Assembly (NCBI RefSeq): GCF_964188355.1
Contig: NC_134174.1
Location: forward strand, 13,812,024-13,876,023
Direction of reading: 5' to 3'
From: Buteo buteo
Taxonomy: Eukaryota; Chordata; Aves; Accipitriformes; Accipitridae
Length of the DNA: 64,000 nucleotides
Below, piece after piece: positions 25,266 through 37,100 of the stretch; the first letter of the stretch is position 1, and the number at the start of each line of letters is the position of its first letter. The notes under the pieces were generated by a model. The model made no database searches and was not told the origin of the DNA. It worked only from the letters and a program-made list of their open reading frames with translations. Made by a program: the position numbers and the translations under genes.

Positions 25266-28200
25266 GTTCTGCTGTGAGTGTCAGCCACCATTTCATGCAA
25301 GTCATCTGTTTAAAAGCAGGTACTTTGAATTTAACTGGAGTGTCTCATTGACTGTGCTGAACTTTGATTCAGGCCTTTAGAGTCTTTGCCTGCAAAGATC
25401 AGATAGCAAATCTTAACTACGTGCATAGTTCCTGGTGCTTTATTGCAAACTGTATAGATGGGGTTTCCTTATTGAAATATACATGATTTGGGGTAGATTT
25501 TATGCAGGCAGAGAGACTCAATCAATACTTTTCTGAGAAATGTATGAGGGCCTTACATGGATGAGAAGAAAATTGCATGTAAATACCACATATTCTTTCT
25601 TGTATTTATCCAGAGGCTGCTGAAAACTTTGAAAAATTGTAAAAAGAATAGTTTCAAGAGGCTTTGGGGAGTTTAGAGTTGCTCAATAAATCCCTTCTGA
25701 TCAATTATAACTATACTAAAAATTACTCCTAGTGCTTAATTTGTAATTAAAAAAGAAAATACGAGATGTAAATAATTTCACTGGTAGAAAGCCAAGACTG
25801 GAAAATATGGATTATCACAGGGAAAAAAAAAAAAAAAAAAAAAGAGGGAAAGTCAAAAGGAAAAGCTGTGAGATTTGTGCACTGTGCAGCTGGCAGTAGA
25901 TTCTGAAGCTTTCTGGGTTTATTTTTTATACCTGACTGGGGAAAATTGTTTCAGGATAAAATAAATACACTACATATAGTACAAAAAGTAGATCTGCCAG
26001 CATTAATAGACTAGCAGGATGACTGATAGCCATAGTCAGAAACACATGAGATTCTGGCTAATGCTTAAAGTAGTGCAGCCACTATGCAATACCATCAATG
26101 CAATAACTAGCTAGAGAGTAACTGTCCATCCCCTAATTCTGTTGAATCTACTTAGTAGTTGTGACTTGGATTCCTGTTCCAAACCTTCTTTTGTTTGACA
26201 TACTGCAGCTCATCTGCTATGAAGGCTGTGCCATGTTTGAAAATGCCTCTTAGGTAGATCTCTTAAACCTCTCATCTTAACCTAGTTCCTCCTTACACGC
26301 TTACTTAATTGGGATTTCCAAAGAAGAAATATATATTCCAGAGGTACACAGGTACTCTCATGCCTCTCAGTCAGTATCTGAAGTTCTAGAGGCAAATGTG
26401 GAAGGAAATGTGTTTAAGGCATACTGGATCTTTATGCATGTGCCTCAATTTGAATGTGTTCTGGACATCTCAAACTTATGGCTTGACTACAGACCAACTC
26501 ATTAACATGTATGCACTGAGATTCTTGCATTGCAAACCTGATGATTTTCTAAGCATATGTGGCTTGAGCTGAGTGGCTTTTGTGAAGAAGAAGAGTCACA
26601 GTGCGCATCAAATACAGAGAAAACCTGTGCATGCACAAGGTCTGGGATTAGTAGGTGTTTGGCAGCCCGCTTGGAGTTGCTGCTCTGCACTAGCTGCCAA
26701 ACATCTGGAAGTTAGCAGAAAAATGCAGAAAAGTGGTAGGGAAGAAAATGACCAGCAAAAGCAGCCGTCTCCCACAAAAAATGGCAGGTCTGGCATTCTG
26801 GGCTGTAATAGGATTTGAGAAAGGCATCAATCTGGGATATAGACCATAGTGGGTTTGAGAAGCTCCAGAAATTGTTTTCTTCAGAGAACTATAAAAAAAG
26901 GCCAGTGAATCTGAAATCAATCTGAAAAAAGGTCTTCAGTGATATGTACCACTAAACTCAGTGCAATCAGATTGTTAACTTGAAGTTTAAATATCAACTT
27001 TAGCAAGTTAGCTGCCTATGTGAGCAGAGATATCCAAACAATGTTATGCCACATTCCCAAACTCCTTCTGCTGGCTTCTCAGGTTATAAAATCCCCAACT
27101 TTCTCTTTGCCAGCCATCTGTCAACACCCCTAGCTTTTCCCTTAATAACTTCTACAGTGTGGTTATTCATTTCACAAAAATCAGCACAAAATGCAGTTGC
27201 TTGAACCCTGAATATGTGCAAGCATCAAAAAATACATTTATTGTAATGTAAAGATAAATAACACAAAGATACTCAAGTGATTGCTTTATTTGTATTTAAT
27301 TAATGATGAAAACTCAGTATTTAAATTTAAGTAAAGTTGCTGCAGAATTTCCAGGTTGTTGCACAAAAACACTGGAGGCCCTTACAGAATGTAAGTTCAA
27401 CTTGTTGTGCCCTTGAGTAAATACATTTATAATCCATGTAATATCCTCTAATAATTTAATAAATTATATGGATCTGATCTTTAGATAAGGGAAGCCTGGG
27501 ATGAGCCACTAGCCTGAAGCTCAGGGTAAGATTTGTTTTGCCTGAAGGTAGCTGCCTAGAATTTGGGTATCTTTAGTCTGCTGAACTAGTTATTCATTCC
27601 TCCACATTCACCAGGAGAGATTTCTTAGTAATTATCCTAAGAGAGGTGTCCAGAGTACAATGGATAACCCACATTTTGGTGGTGCCTGTTTCCCTCTACT
27701 GAGTATTGAGAGAGTGTGGAGAACTAGTTTTGTACAGCTGAAGTTAAGTGTGATGAGTGATACCACCTTAATACATGAGCACAAGGCAGGCCTACAGCAC
27801 ACAGAGATGAGCCAGGACTTGAATTTGGCCAGTTCACAACAGCATCATGGACCCTGAGGAGTCTACAACATCATGGCAGTCAGTCCAGGCTATAAAACTG
27901 GCTGAGAAGCTGGATAGAGGTGTAAATCTGAATGCTTCCACAGTAAAACTGCAACTGGGAACTGTGTAGCTGAACAAAAACTGCCCTGGATCAATGACTA
28001 TTTTGGGTAAGTCTATACTCACACTGTATTAATATCTGTATAAAACTACATGGTGTGTAGTTTGTGTTTGCTAATGCTTACTTAAGCATTACTGAGATTA
28101 TAGGGATTAGAGATTGAGAAAACAGGGTTTAAGGGAGGAGATAAAAGAGAAAACTCAGTTATCTGGATATTAGAATAGCATGTAACTGTACATTTACTAT

Positions 28201-29792
28201 ATTATAAGCTGTGACAAGTAACATTAACAGCATTTTTTCTGTAATGGAAAATCTACTCTCCTTCCATAGATTGTTAAGAAAAGCTGCTCACAGCATTGCT
28301 ACCTGAACAGTGTCTGAACAGAGGAAGAATGAATCACAGAATCAAAGAATGGTGGCTGTCTTGGCTGCCTGATCAGGTGCCAAATTCTAATATTTTCTGT
28401 AATTGCAGTAATTTAATTTTTCACTAACTGTGTTAATTTCTATTGAATTATACTCAAGACTTAAGTGACCTTTTAATTATTTTCTGGAGAAAATATTTTT
28501 CTAAAGTGACCTTTTCTTAAAACAAGCAAAAGGTTGAAATAAATGTTGGAGTTTTGGGAAGTCATCCACCATCAAATCAGAATAATGATATAAAACAATG
28601 CATCTGTATGTGGTTATAGTCAAAGTAAGGTACAGAAATGACACTTGTATAGAATGCCAACAAAAGTAATAAAAAAGGACTAATTTGTAAGATCCTTGTT
28701 CTGTAGTGAGCCTGGTAAAAGGCAAGGAGAAACCTATCTGTTTTGCTAAATCAGATGAACTGAACCACAGGAATTTCCTATTGAAATTTCCTTACTGCAT
28801 CAGGCTGAATCTTTTGTTTGGCTTGTTCTTCTTGAAAAAGTGTTGTTATGAACTATCCAAACTCCTTCATTTATGTTTCTGATAAAAACCTTCAGAAGTC
28901 AGGTAGTAAGTTGTTTGGTAGTTACTGACAGGTCCCTTGTTCTTATTTCAGTGCACAAATACCTATGAGAAAAAGAACTGCATGCAGACAGAATGCTAGA
29001 ATATTCCCTGAAGAAAGTTTTTAATCAGCAGCTTCAAAGAGTGCTCTGTTAATGAGCAACTGAAATGTTATAAATTCAGCCAACAGCCTTTATGTTTAAT
29101 TTAGACAATCTTCCTTGCAGCTCGAGAGTACAAAAGACCAGTGTCAGTGGCCTGTAGGCCTTTGCAGTTGCTGCCCAGTGATTAACCATGGGAAAGAAAA
29201 GCTATTTGCAATTTAATTAGCTGGAGGATAACCTATAGGTAATACTGATAAAAATAATCAGTTAGATGGCAGTAAGCAGCTGGCATGAAAATCGGACAAC
29301 ACAGTGTCCAAAAAGTTTGATTCGTATTCTTCAAACAGCTTTATTCACAAAAAAACTCTCGTCTGAAAAAAGTATTGTTTCTTGAGCCCATGTTTTTAGG
29401 CTCGTTTGAATTCTGCTTGCTTGGCTAAGCTAAAGCCAATTCCTGGCAGCAGGATTTTGGCATATTCATTAAGTGCAATACTGTATCATTGCTTTAAAAA
29501 CATAGTGGATTGTAAATAAACAGTGAACACAATGACTCTACAAAAAGCCAACACAGCACTAAACAGTAGTTTGGCTGAAGGCAATTTCAATTGTTAATGC
29601 TTTTACTGTGTGCTGGTTTCAGCAGTTTTGAAGGTCTTTTTCATGAGTAGTGCTGTTCTGATGCTCAGTTGCTGTGGCCTCCTGTCTGGGGTTGAATCAA
29701 CCTGTAATTCAGCATAGCTCTTCCTGACTACTTCTATAGTAACCTGATCATGATATTGTGTCTTGCTGATATGAACTTTTTCTTTATTTCAG
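25266..29792. other. Intergenic, no gene recognised
   Basis: AT-rich sequence with a 21-base A run at 25823-25843. A phrase at about 28332-28355 (GAATCACAGAATCAAAGAATGG) recalls a CR1 end but has no CR1 body attached. The open frames here are short and unrelated to any family I recognise. Confidence 0.55.
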
Positions 29793-29952
29793 AAGAAATA
29801 TTTTATCTACACAATTGAAAGAAAAAACCTTTCAATGTGATCATGCTTGCTTTGCTCATGTCAAGATTGTCATCCCAGTTCAGAGTTACAGGAGTGCTGA
29901 TTTCAAAGTATTGTGTTCAGCCTGTGCTGACACATTGTTATATATGCACCAG
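29793..29952 (+). other. Exon-like segment of unknown gene
   Basis: A 160-base segment flanked by a good acceptor (TTTATTTCAG) and a good donor (CAG|GTACGT). One frame is open throughout for 53 codons and contains FQCDHACF and, 27 residues later, LCSACA. That Cys pattern would suit a zinc-binding fold. I do not recognise the protein and found no partner exon. In AT-rich DNA an open frame of this size arises easily by chance, so this is a weak candidate only. Confidence 0.2.
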
Positions 29953-32900
29953 GTACGTATGTGAAGATTTTTAGTTTATATCACTTTCACTGCTACTACA
30001 TGGAACTGTTTTATAAAGTAGAAGTGTTTACTCTAGAAGCAACCAGCTAGATCTATGAGTGCTGGAACCAGCTGAATCTTTTTTCATATTGGGTACTGTA
30101 GACTCTCTCCCTGTGTGTGTGAGCTGATACCGTACCCTTCTCCTCAGCTGATGGCTCCTGGCTCATTTTCACGAGACATAGGAGGGCCCTTATTTTTGAG
30201 ATCTTTGTGTCAAGTTTGGTTGATATTCAACAGTAATGAGCATGGTTGATATTGCACAGTAATGAGCATGGAAACCTCTTTTCCTCAGAAAACCAGTTGG
30301 AATTGTGTAATTCAGCCTGTATATTTCTACTGGTTTTGGTGGAGTTCCTGATGAGTTTGAAGGGTAAAGCCTGCTTAAAAACCAAAAGTGCCATTTGGTC
30401 CTTTTCCAGAAACCTGTTTATGAGGGATGCTAATCTAAAACAGCTACTTAGTGTAAAATACAAAGCTCTTCATACTTAGGGTGAAATCTGGAGTCTGGAT
30501 TTGAAGGAACCAGATTGTTATCCTGAGAATCTCACCTATATCATCTACCCATTTCATAAGGCTCCGTGGCATCCTGAACTTGGCAGGCAACTATTTATGT
30601 ATTATGCTGATGACTGCAGGATAAATGACAAGGACATCGTTTATATAGAACCCCCCTCTGCTAATCCTGGCCCTTCCACTTCATTGTTGCTCGAGACTGG
30701 ACACATAAGAACTATGTTCATTTTCTCCATCTGGAAGCTGCAGATAATACTGTTTACCTAAACGAGAGGGATATTGTGAGCATTCATTGTTATAACAGTC
30801 CATTTCTAAATAATCTCATTGTAAAAAGAGATTGCTAAAACCATTTAAAAAGTAGTGTTTTGTAAGATTTAGTGGTGAATGTTTATATATTCAGCTCCTA
30901 CTGTTAGAACACCAGTATTTGTTTTATTTTATTGCATTTTTAGGTGAATAATAACATTTCTTGATTTAAAGTTGCATCTCTCTAATGACCTTTGTCGGAT
31001 GCTAAATTTTAGATTGCATTTACATATGAGACACTGCTATTTTGTTAAGTAGGATTCATATTATGAGGATAATCAGTTTATCTTAAGCTGTAATTCTATG
31101 TCTAGCAAGGATTCAAATTTCTAGGATGGAGAATGGCTAATGGCTTAGTGAAGTCTGGTAAAACATCTCTGAGATAAATCCCAGCATAATGAGATCTGTT
31201 AGATCTAACTGTAAAATGGAAGAGAAGCTTAATTTCAATTTTCGAATGCACAGTTTGGTGCTTTGCTTTTTTATTTCACAACTTGACAGAGATATATCTG
31301 AAATTACAAAAAATGCTGGAACTGGATGGATCTTTTGAATATGCATAAACTAAAAGGGAGAAACTAAAGTGAAAAAAAAAAAAGGAGAAGTAGCTAGCTT
31401 CATGTAAGATTGGTTTTTCTATTCCACGGAAACTAATTTGCCTCTGATGTAAATTCTTTGGTGAAAGGGTGTGCCTACTTTGCAGCTACAAGATCCTTCT
31501 TACATAGGTTACGTGGGTACTAAAATAGTACTGGCAGCAAAATAACAGTAACAATAATAATTTCAATCACAGTGATCTACAGTTACATACACAATCAAGG
31601 GCTCACTGTCAAATTAGGTAGCATCTGGTTTCTTGGCATTTAGGTCTGTATTTTAACTAGTGAGTTAACAACCGTTTCCACGTTTATTTTTAAATGTATG
31701 CAGTATATCATGCTTTTGTGCTTTACTATTTTCATGCAATTACAGTCCTTGTGACAGAAACTGGACAGGCCCTGGTGCAGGATTAAAGCTGCTGTTTAAG
31801 CACACAGCATATGAAGTGGCAGTGCAAATTTTTTAGGGCACTCAGTACAATTTCATTCTGAACTGCCAAGGGAGTAAGAACTTGCCTATACACACAAAAT
31901 ATTCCAGAAAAGCTATGTATTTAAAATACAATGTCTTTTTCTGACATTGCTCCACGTTTTAGAGTCTGAGAAGGTAAATCATGGTGAATAGCCTTCTCAA
32001 GCTTTAGCATCTGAGAAGGCTCAGGAGCTACTAACAACCCTCACTGTCATTTGTGAGTCACAGTAATTGTCACCTAAAATCTGCATGTGACTGCTAACAT
32101 TTCAGGGGGAAGGGAGCACCACTTCTGACAGTGCTGGTGAATCAACTCTGAGTAACAGGACCTTGGCAGTTGTAGGAGACAGCTCACACTGAGCAGACGG
32201 ATCCTCAGTTCCCACCATTTTTAAGACCCAGCGTGGAAGTAGAGCCCTGGGCAAGAGACGGAACAACTGAGGGCACTCATCAACTCAGCACTGAGTTCCT
32301 TCAGAAACTGGCTGTATCGATTAAAAAGGAAAGCACAAGGGGGCACAGAACGCAAGTGCTGAAGGACCTGGGGCAAAGCCAGTTCTACACCTGGGGCCCA
32401 ATATCCTTTTCCTTCTGATCATCTGCCGAGAGCCCAGCTTTCTCTCTGTTTTTGGAGCAGAGCAACACAGCAGTAGGGAAGGTTTGTAGCATCTGTACTG
32501 AGGCAGAGGATGCCAGAAGTACTGTGCTGCAGTCTGAGGCAGAGGGGAGTTCCTGGCTTAGGAAAATAGTACCAAAACACAGTGCCTTCTCCCCAGCATA
32601 TGTAGTACAGATTTTTTTTTAAAGTAGTATTTTGGTTCTTTGTATTTTGTCACACTTAACACACTGTGGGGCTTGGACAAATAATAGAATTTCACCTCTG
32701 TTTTTCCTTAATTTTTGAGATAATACTTGATTAGCCAAATGAAAAGCTCCTAAAACTCCAGGAAAAAAAGTAAAAATTTTAAACAGGAAGTAAAAACTGA
32801 AAGCACTGCTTTCTGCATGTCTATACCTATGTATCCACAACCATACACTCCAAGCGTGCTCAGGAACGATCTTTGGCACTGAAATGAAGTTGCGTCTATG

Positions 32901-33589
32901 GGTACATTGCCAGAACTTTTCCCAGCCCAAATCTGGCTATTGTCAAGTACTGTTCCCACAAGCTTTTCCCAGCCCCTGGCAGCTGGGAAGGACTGTTCCT
33001 GGCAGTCTGCACTGGACCGTCCTGTGTGGGGAGCTGAAGGAGTTCACCAGCGCTGGCATGGGCTGTTCCCTGCCAGCTGGCCTCGGTGGAACACTGCATT
33101 TACTGCTGTAGATGAAGCCTTCCTATCCATAACAGTCCAGCCTCTTAGGTACGTCGCACACATTCAGAATACTTCATAAAACAAGCCTTTAAGTTATTAT
33201 CTTGTTCCAGTCTCAGGATTTCCGCAGTTAGGGTGGATCTGTCTCGCAGAAAATGCAGCACCCTCAACTAGCAGTGCGTAAATGGCCTATTTCAACACTG
33301 CATGGAAACACGGGGCCGAAGGAACCTCAGCGGGCAGTAAGTTCTACTCACAGCAGCTCACAAGCTAACTGAAGAAACACAGGACTTCGTGGTTACCGAG
33401 ACTGGCAGTAATAGTTTATTGAGAGGAAAACTGGCTTTCCTGAATTGCACTGTTCTGTGGAGCCGAGTTAAGAGCAGGGCGAATAAAACCTAGGCCTGTT
33501 TTGCACAGTTTATAATTAGCCTGCTCTGGAATAGTTCGGGAGCATCCCACTGAAAATACGAATTACAGGGGAAACGGCGCTTTTGCGAG
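29953..33589. other. Intergenic, upstream of PMPCB
   Basis: No gene recognised. The open frame at 30501-30761 has an unremarkable sequence and no splice context. The last few hundred bases grade into the PMPCB CpG island. Confidence 0.55.
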
Positions 33590-33957
33590 GAACACAAACT
33601 TCCCGTAGCTCGGATCGGGCACTGGTCCTCGCTCCCACTGCTGGGCCCATACCGCGGAGGCCTGGTCGAGGCCCCGGTGCTGCCTCCTCACGAAGGGGTC
33701 AACCCCCTCCCGGGGCCACCGGCAGCGCCGTGAGGGGCTCTGAGGAGAGTGGAGATTACCGCGCTGCCATAGAGGCTGGTTAGGAAACGGGCAGGTAAAG
33801 GCGAGCAGGCGGTTTTAACTGGGGGCTGGGCGGTGACGCCAAGGCTGGGACGGGCCCCGCGGCCGCCCGGTACCGCCCGGCCGCGGCGGAGCCCAGGAGC
33901 AGCCCAGGCGAACGCGGGGGCGGGGGGGCGGAGAGGCGGGGAGGAGGGAGCGGCCTC

Positions 33958-33969
33958 TGCGCCTGCGCA
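33958..33969. promoter_or_regulatory. NRF1-like site
   Basis: TGCGCCTGCGCA fits the NRF1 dyad of two GCGC half-sites with a single substitution. It lies 47 bases upstream of the PMPCB start codon. Confidence 0.6.
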
Positions 33970-33976
33970 CCGGCCG

Positions 33977-33984
33977 CCGGAAGT
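33977..33984. promoter_or_regulatory. ETS/GABPA-like site
   Basis: CCGGAAGT is the classic ETS core in the form preferred by GABPA (NRF-2), placed 32 bases before the PMPCB ATG. Confidence 0.6.
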
Positions 33985-34015
33985 CCGCCGCCGCCCCGCC
34001 CACTCGCTCGCCAAG

Positions 34016-34105
34016 ATGGCTGCGTCTACAGCTGGCTTAGCGGCTCGGCGGCTTTTCCTGCCTTGGTCTGCTCGCCTTGTGCGAGCGTCCGGCTCGGGGG
34101 ACCGG
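34016..34105 (+). CDS. PMPCB: PMPCB exon 1 (aa 1-30)
   Basis: Encodes MAASTAGLAARRLFLP and onward, the Arg-rich start of the mitochondrial presequence. It ends GGACCGG before donor GTAGGC, phase 0. The frame upstream of the ATG is also open, but that reflects GC-rich sequence only. Confidence 0.93.
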
Positions 34106-37100
34106 GTAGGCGGCGGAGCGGGGGAGGGGAGGGAGTTGCGGAGAGCCCAAGTGCCGCAGTGGCTCCCTACGCTGGTGCTCAGGCTGCCGCAATGGGGGCG
34201 GGAGAGCTGGAGGCCGGGAGGCGCGGTGCACGCTGGGATTTGTAGTCGCGGAGGCGGGGAGGGGCGGTGCGGGGGCGGGGGGGGCTGCCGTGGTGCATGG
34301 CGGGAATTGTAGTTTCTGCCCGGCTGAGGTGAAGGCGGCCGCCCCTCGGCGGGACACAGTTCTGCGGGGAATGAGCCCGGGTGCCGCAGGCCCCAGGGTT
34401 TGCTGACTGCTCACCGGGGCCACTGTTACCCCATATCGCCCCCCGCGGTGCCGAGGCGTCGGGGCTGGCTCAGCGTCTGGGAGCCGGAGTGATGCAGGGC
34501 TGGGACTGGGGTGCGATGCCTTAGAGAGGGGCAGCAGGAGCCCCCGCCCTGGCACGGGTCCTGCCGTGCTGACCCCAGGGGAGCTCAGAGAAAGTTTAAA
34601 TCCTTCTTCTCTCCCGTGGTTAGATGGAGGCTGCCCGGAGGCCCTGATCCCAGAGCTCTCCGCTTCTGTCATCTTCCCCATCCTCCCAGTTTGAAGCCTA
34701 AGCTTTCCTTCTAAAAAGAGGAGAAGGAGATTTTGGTTTCAAACGCAGGTTTTTCCTTCCCTGTAATGCAGACTAGCAGTGAAAATGATTCCTTGGAACA
34801 ACCCAGGCTGGGAACTGACTGGCAGGGGAGCAGCTCTGTGGAAGAGGCCTGGGGGTCCAGGAGGACAGCAAGCTGCGCACGGGCAAGAAGTGTGTCTGGC
34901 AGCAGAGCAGGCTGGCAGCAGCCTGGGCTGAACAAACAGGAACACAGCCAGTAGATCAAAGGAAGTGATTAGTTTGCACTTGTCAGGTGGTTAGTATATG
35001 ACAGCTGGTTTTGGGCTCCTCAGTGTAAGGAAGACATTAGTGAACTGCAGTGTGTTCAGCAGAGATGGTTGCGGGCTGGAGCATGTGCCCTGTGAGGAGA
35101 GGCTGAAGGTCTGGGGCTTGTTCAGCCTAGAGAAGACACAGCTTCAGCTGGACCTAACAGCAGCCTGCCAGTACTTATGAGAAGGTTGTCAGGAAGACAA
35201 AACCAGGCTTTTCACAGTGGGGCATGGTGGCAGAATGAGACGCAATGGGCATAAGTTGAAACAAGAGAGGAAAAACTGGATATATGAAAAGCGTTTTTTC
35301 TCAGGAGGCAGTCAAGCCATGGAGCAGGCTACCCAGAGAGGCTGTGCAGTTTCTCACCATCCTGGGAGATTTTCAATACCCAGCTGCAAAAAGCCCTGAG
35401 CAAACTGGTCTGACACCACAGCTGATCCTGCTTGGAGAAGGAGGTTGGACTAGAGGCCTCCTGAGTTCCCTTCAAACTTGAATTGTCCTATGATCCTAAA
35501 TTATGCAAGTTTTGAGAGATCTAGCCTATTGGTATTCCAGGAGGAGAGTGGGTGAGAGCTGGATTTTTTACTTTCATGTTCAGGGCAGTTACATGGTGAG
35601 GGAAAACTTTGTTTATTTGATACATTTAGAATTTTTGGAATAGCTTATTGCTTGAAGTACGCATTTGGGATACATAATTAAATTTCTCCATGTTGAAAAA
35701 GCACAATAAACTTTTTTATCTTCCATCTTCCCTTCTTTTCTTCCCCATTCTGATTTAATGTGCTTTAACTGCCAGATGATTGTATAAAAGGTGGCAGTTT
35801 CAGTATCTGTCCCTGTTCTGAACACAGTCACAGGTGACTGTGATTTGCAGTCCTGGACATAGGCCCTTGGACTATATCTCACTTCACTTTAGAAAGTGGG
35901 TACCCAAAAGAATTCTGGATGTTAAAAGATATATTCAAGGTCCTGCAGGCTCTTGCTGGCAGAACTGGGAAACAAATGTGGCTCTCGGAGTAGCTGGCTG
36001 ATGACAGTAATGTGCTTTTCTGTCAGATCAGTTGATTGGAGGGAAGCGGATGCAGTCTACTCCATTTTAGTTATCTTAATGTTTTTCTTCTGAGTCAGGT
36101 TAATGCATCAGTGCTGAATTTTTTCTTTTTAATGCATACTTTAAAAAAGATCCACAAACTTAATGTTTAAGTTCAGGAATACATTTTTCAGAAGAACATC
36201 CTAGGATATAACTTAACAATCTGTGCGTGACTGATGCTTTTTTCCTTACAGTGTGTGCATGTTGGAACAGGCAGGCTTAGAGCTTCCAAAGCAGCAACAG
36301 AAGTAATCTTAAATGTTCCTGAAACTAGGGTGAGTCCTTTGGAAAACGGCTTGCAAGTAGCTTCCGAAGACTCTGGACTCTCAACGTGCACAGTAAGTAA
36401 CTTGTAAAGGGAAGTTTTTTTCATAACTGTTCATGTACGTTCATTTCCTTGTGGAACTAAATTGCATCTTTCAATGTTTATTAATGATTGTTCTTAAAAC
36501 TTAAGCTAGGAAATAGAAATCTTAAGGCTTTTGTAAATGATGTGATTAGATTTTTTGTGAAGATCAAAATTTTCTTTTTCTTGAAAACCTGCTTTGTTTT
36601 AAGGAAGAAGCCATTTAAAAATAGGTCTTGAAAAGCTAAGTGTAGTTCATACACAAAACCAGCAAAGCTGCATTGTTAGCTGGTAAAATGACTTTTTTTT
36701 TTTCCCCACTGAGGTTGGACTTTGGATTGATGCTGGAAGCAGGTATGAAAATGAAAAGAACAATGGAACTGCTCACTTCCTTGAGCATATGGCTTTCAAG
36801 GTAAGTATCAGTATTGATGTAGAAGTTTACAATGGATTTCTAAGTTATTTATCTTTAAAGATCAATGATAAGAACTTTATCAGACTTGTATAAATGAATT
36901 CTCCAGATCGAGGAGATTAAAAAAGAAGTGGACAACTTAGACTTTGGTTTCCATTAGAAAATGAAACTTAAGTCCTAGGTCTGTGTAGCTGATACACAAC
37001 TATAGATTAGTAACACAGGTCTAATTTTAACTCACTTTTAACTTCTTGTAGTAGTCTTAGAAGACACTCAGTCCCCCTTTTACCAGCTTTTTATTTTCAT

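Larger units (their letters stand above)
33590..34580. promoter_or_regulatory. CpG island and promoter of PMPCB
   Basis: GC- and CpG-rich island around PMPCB exon 1. Just upstream of and over the start codon lie, in order, an NRF1-like site (TGCGCCTGCGCA, 33958-33969), an ETS/GABPA-like site (CCGGAAGT, 33977-33984) and a YY1-type site (CCAAGATGGC, 34011-34020). This trio is common at nuclear genes for mitochondrial proteins. G-rich runs and two ZNF143-type motifs follow in the start of intron 1. Sites were called by eye. Confidence 0.85.
34106..36251 (+). other. PMPCB intron 1
   Basis: It begins with the rest of the CpG island (ZNF143-type motifs, G-runs) and contains a CR1 copy at about 35060-35498. 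The remainder is ordinary intron sequence. Confidence 0.85.

Noticed and set aside
28332..28360. CR1 3' end
   Set aside because: Only the tail-like phrase is present with no CR1 body; could be chance.
30501..30761. 86-codon plus-strand open frame as a gene
   Set aside because: No acceptor or donor context, no family resemblance, and length expected by chance in this AT-rich stretch.
34037..34681. A 214-codon minus-strand open frame opposite PMPCB exon 1
   Set aside because: GC-driven open frame with Pro/Ser/Arg bias and no recognisable motif.
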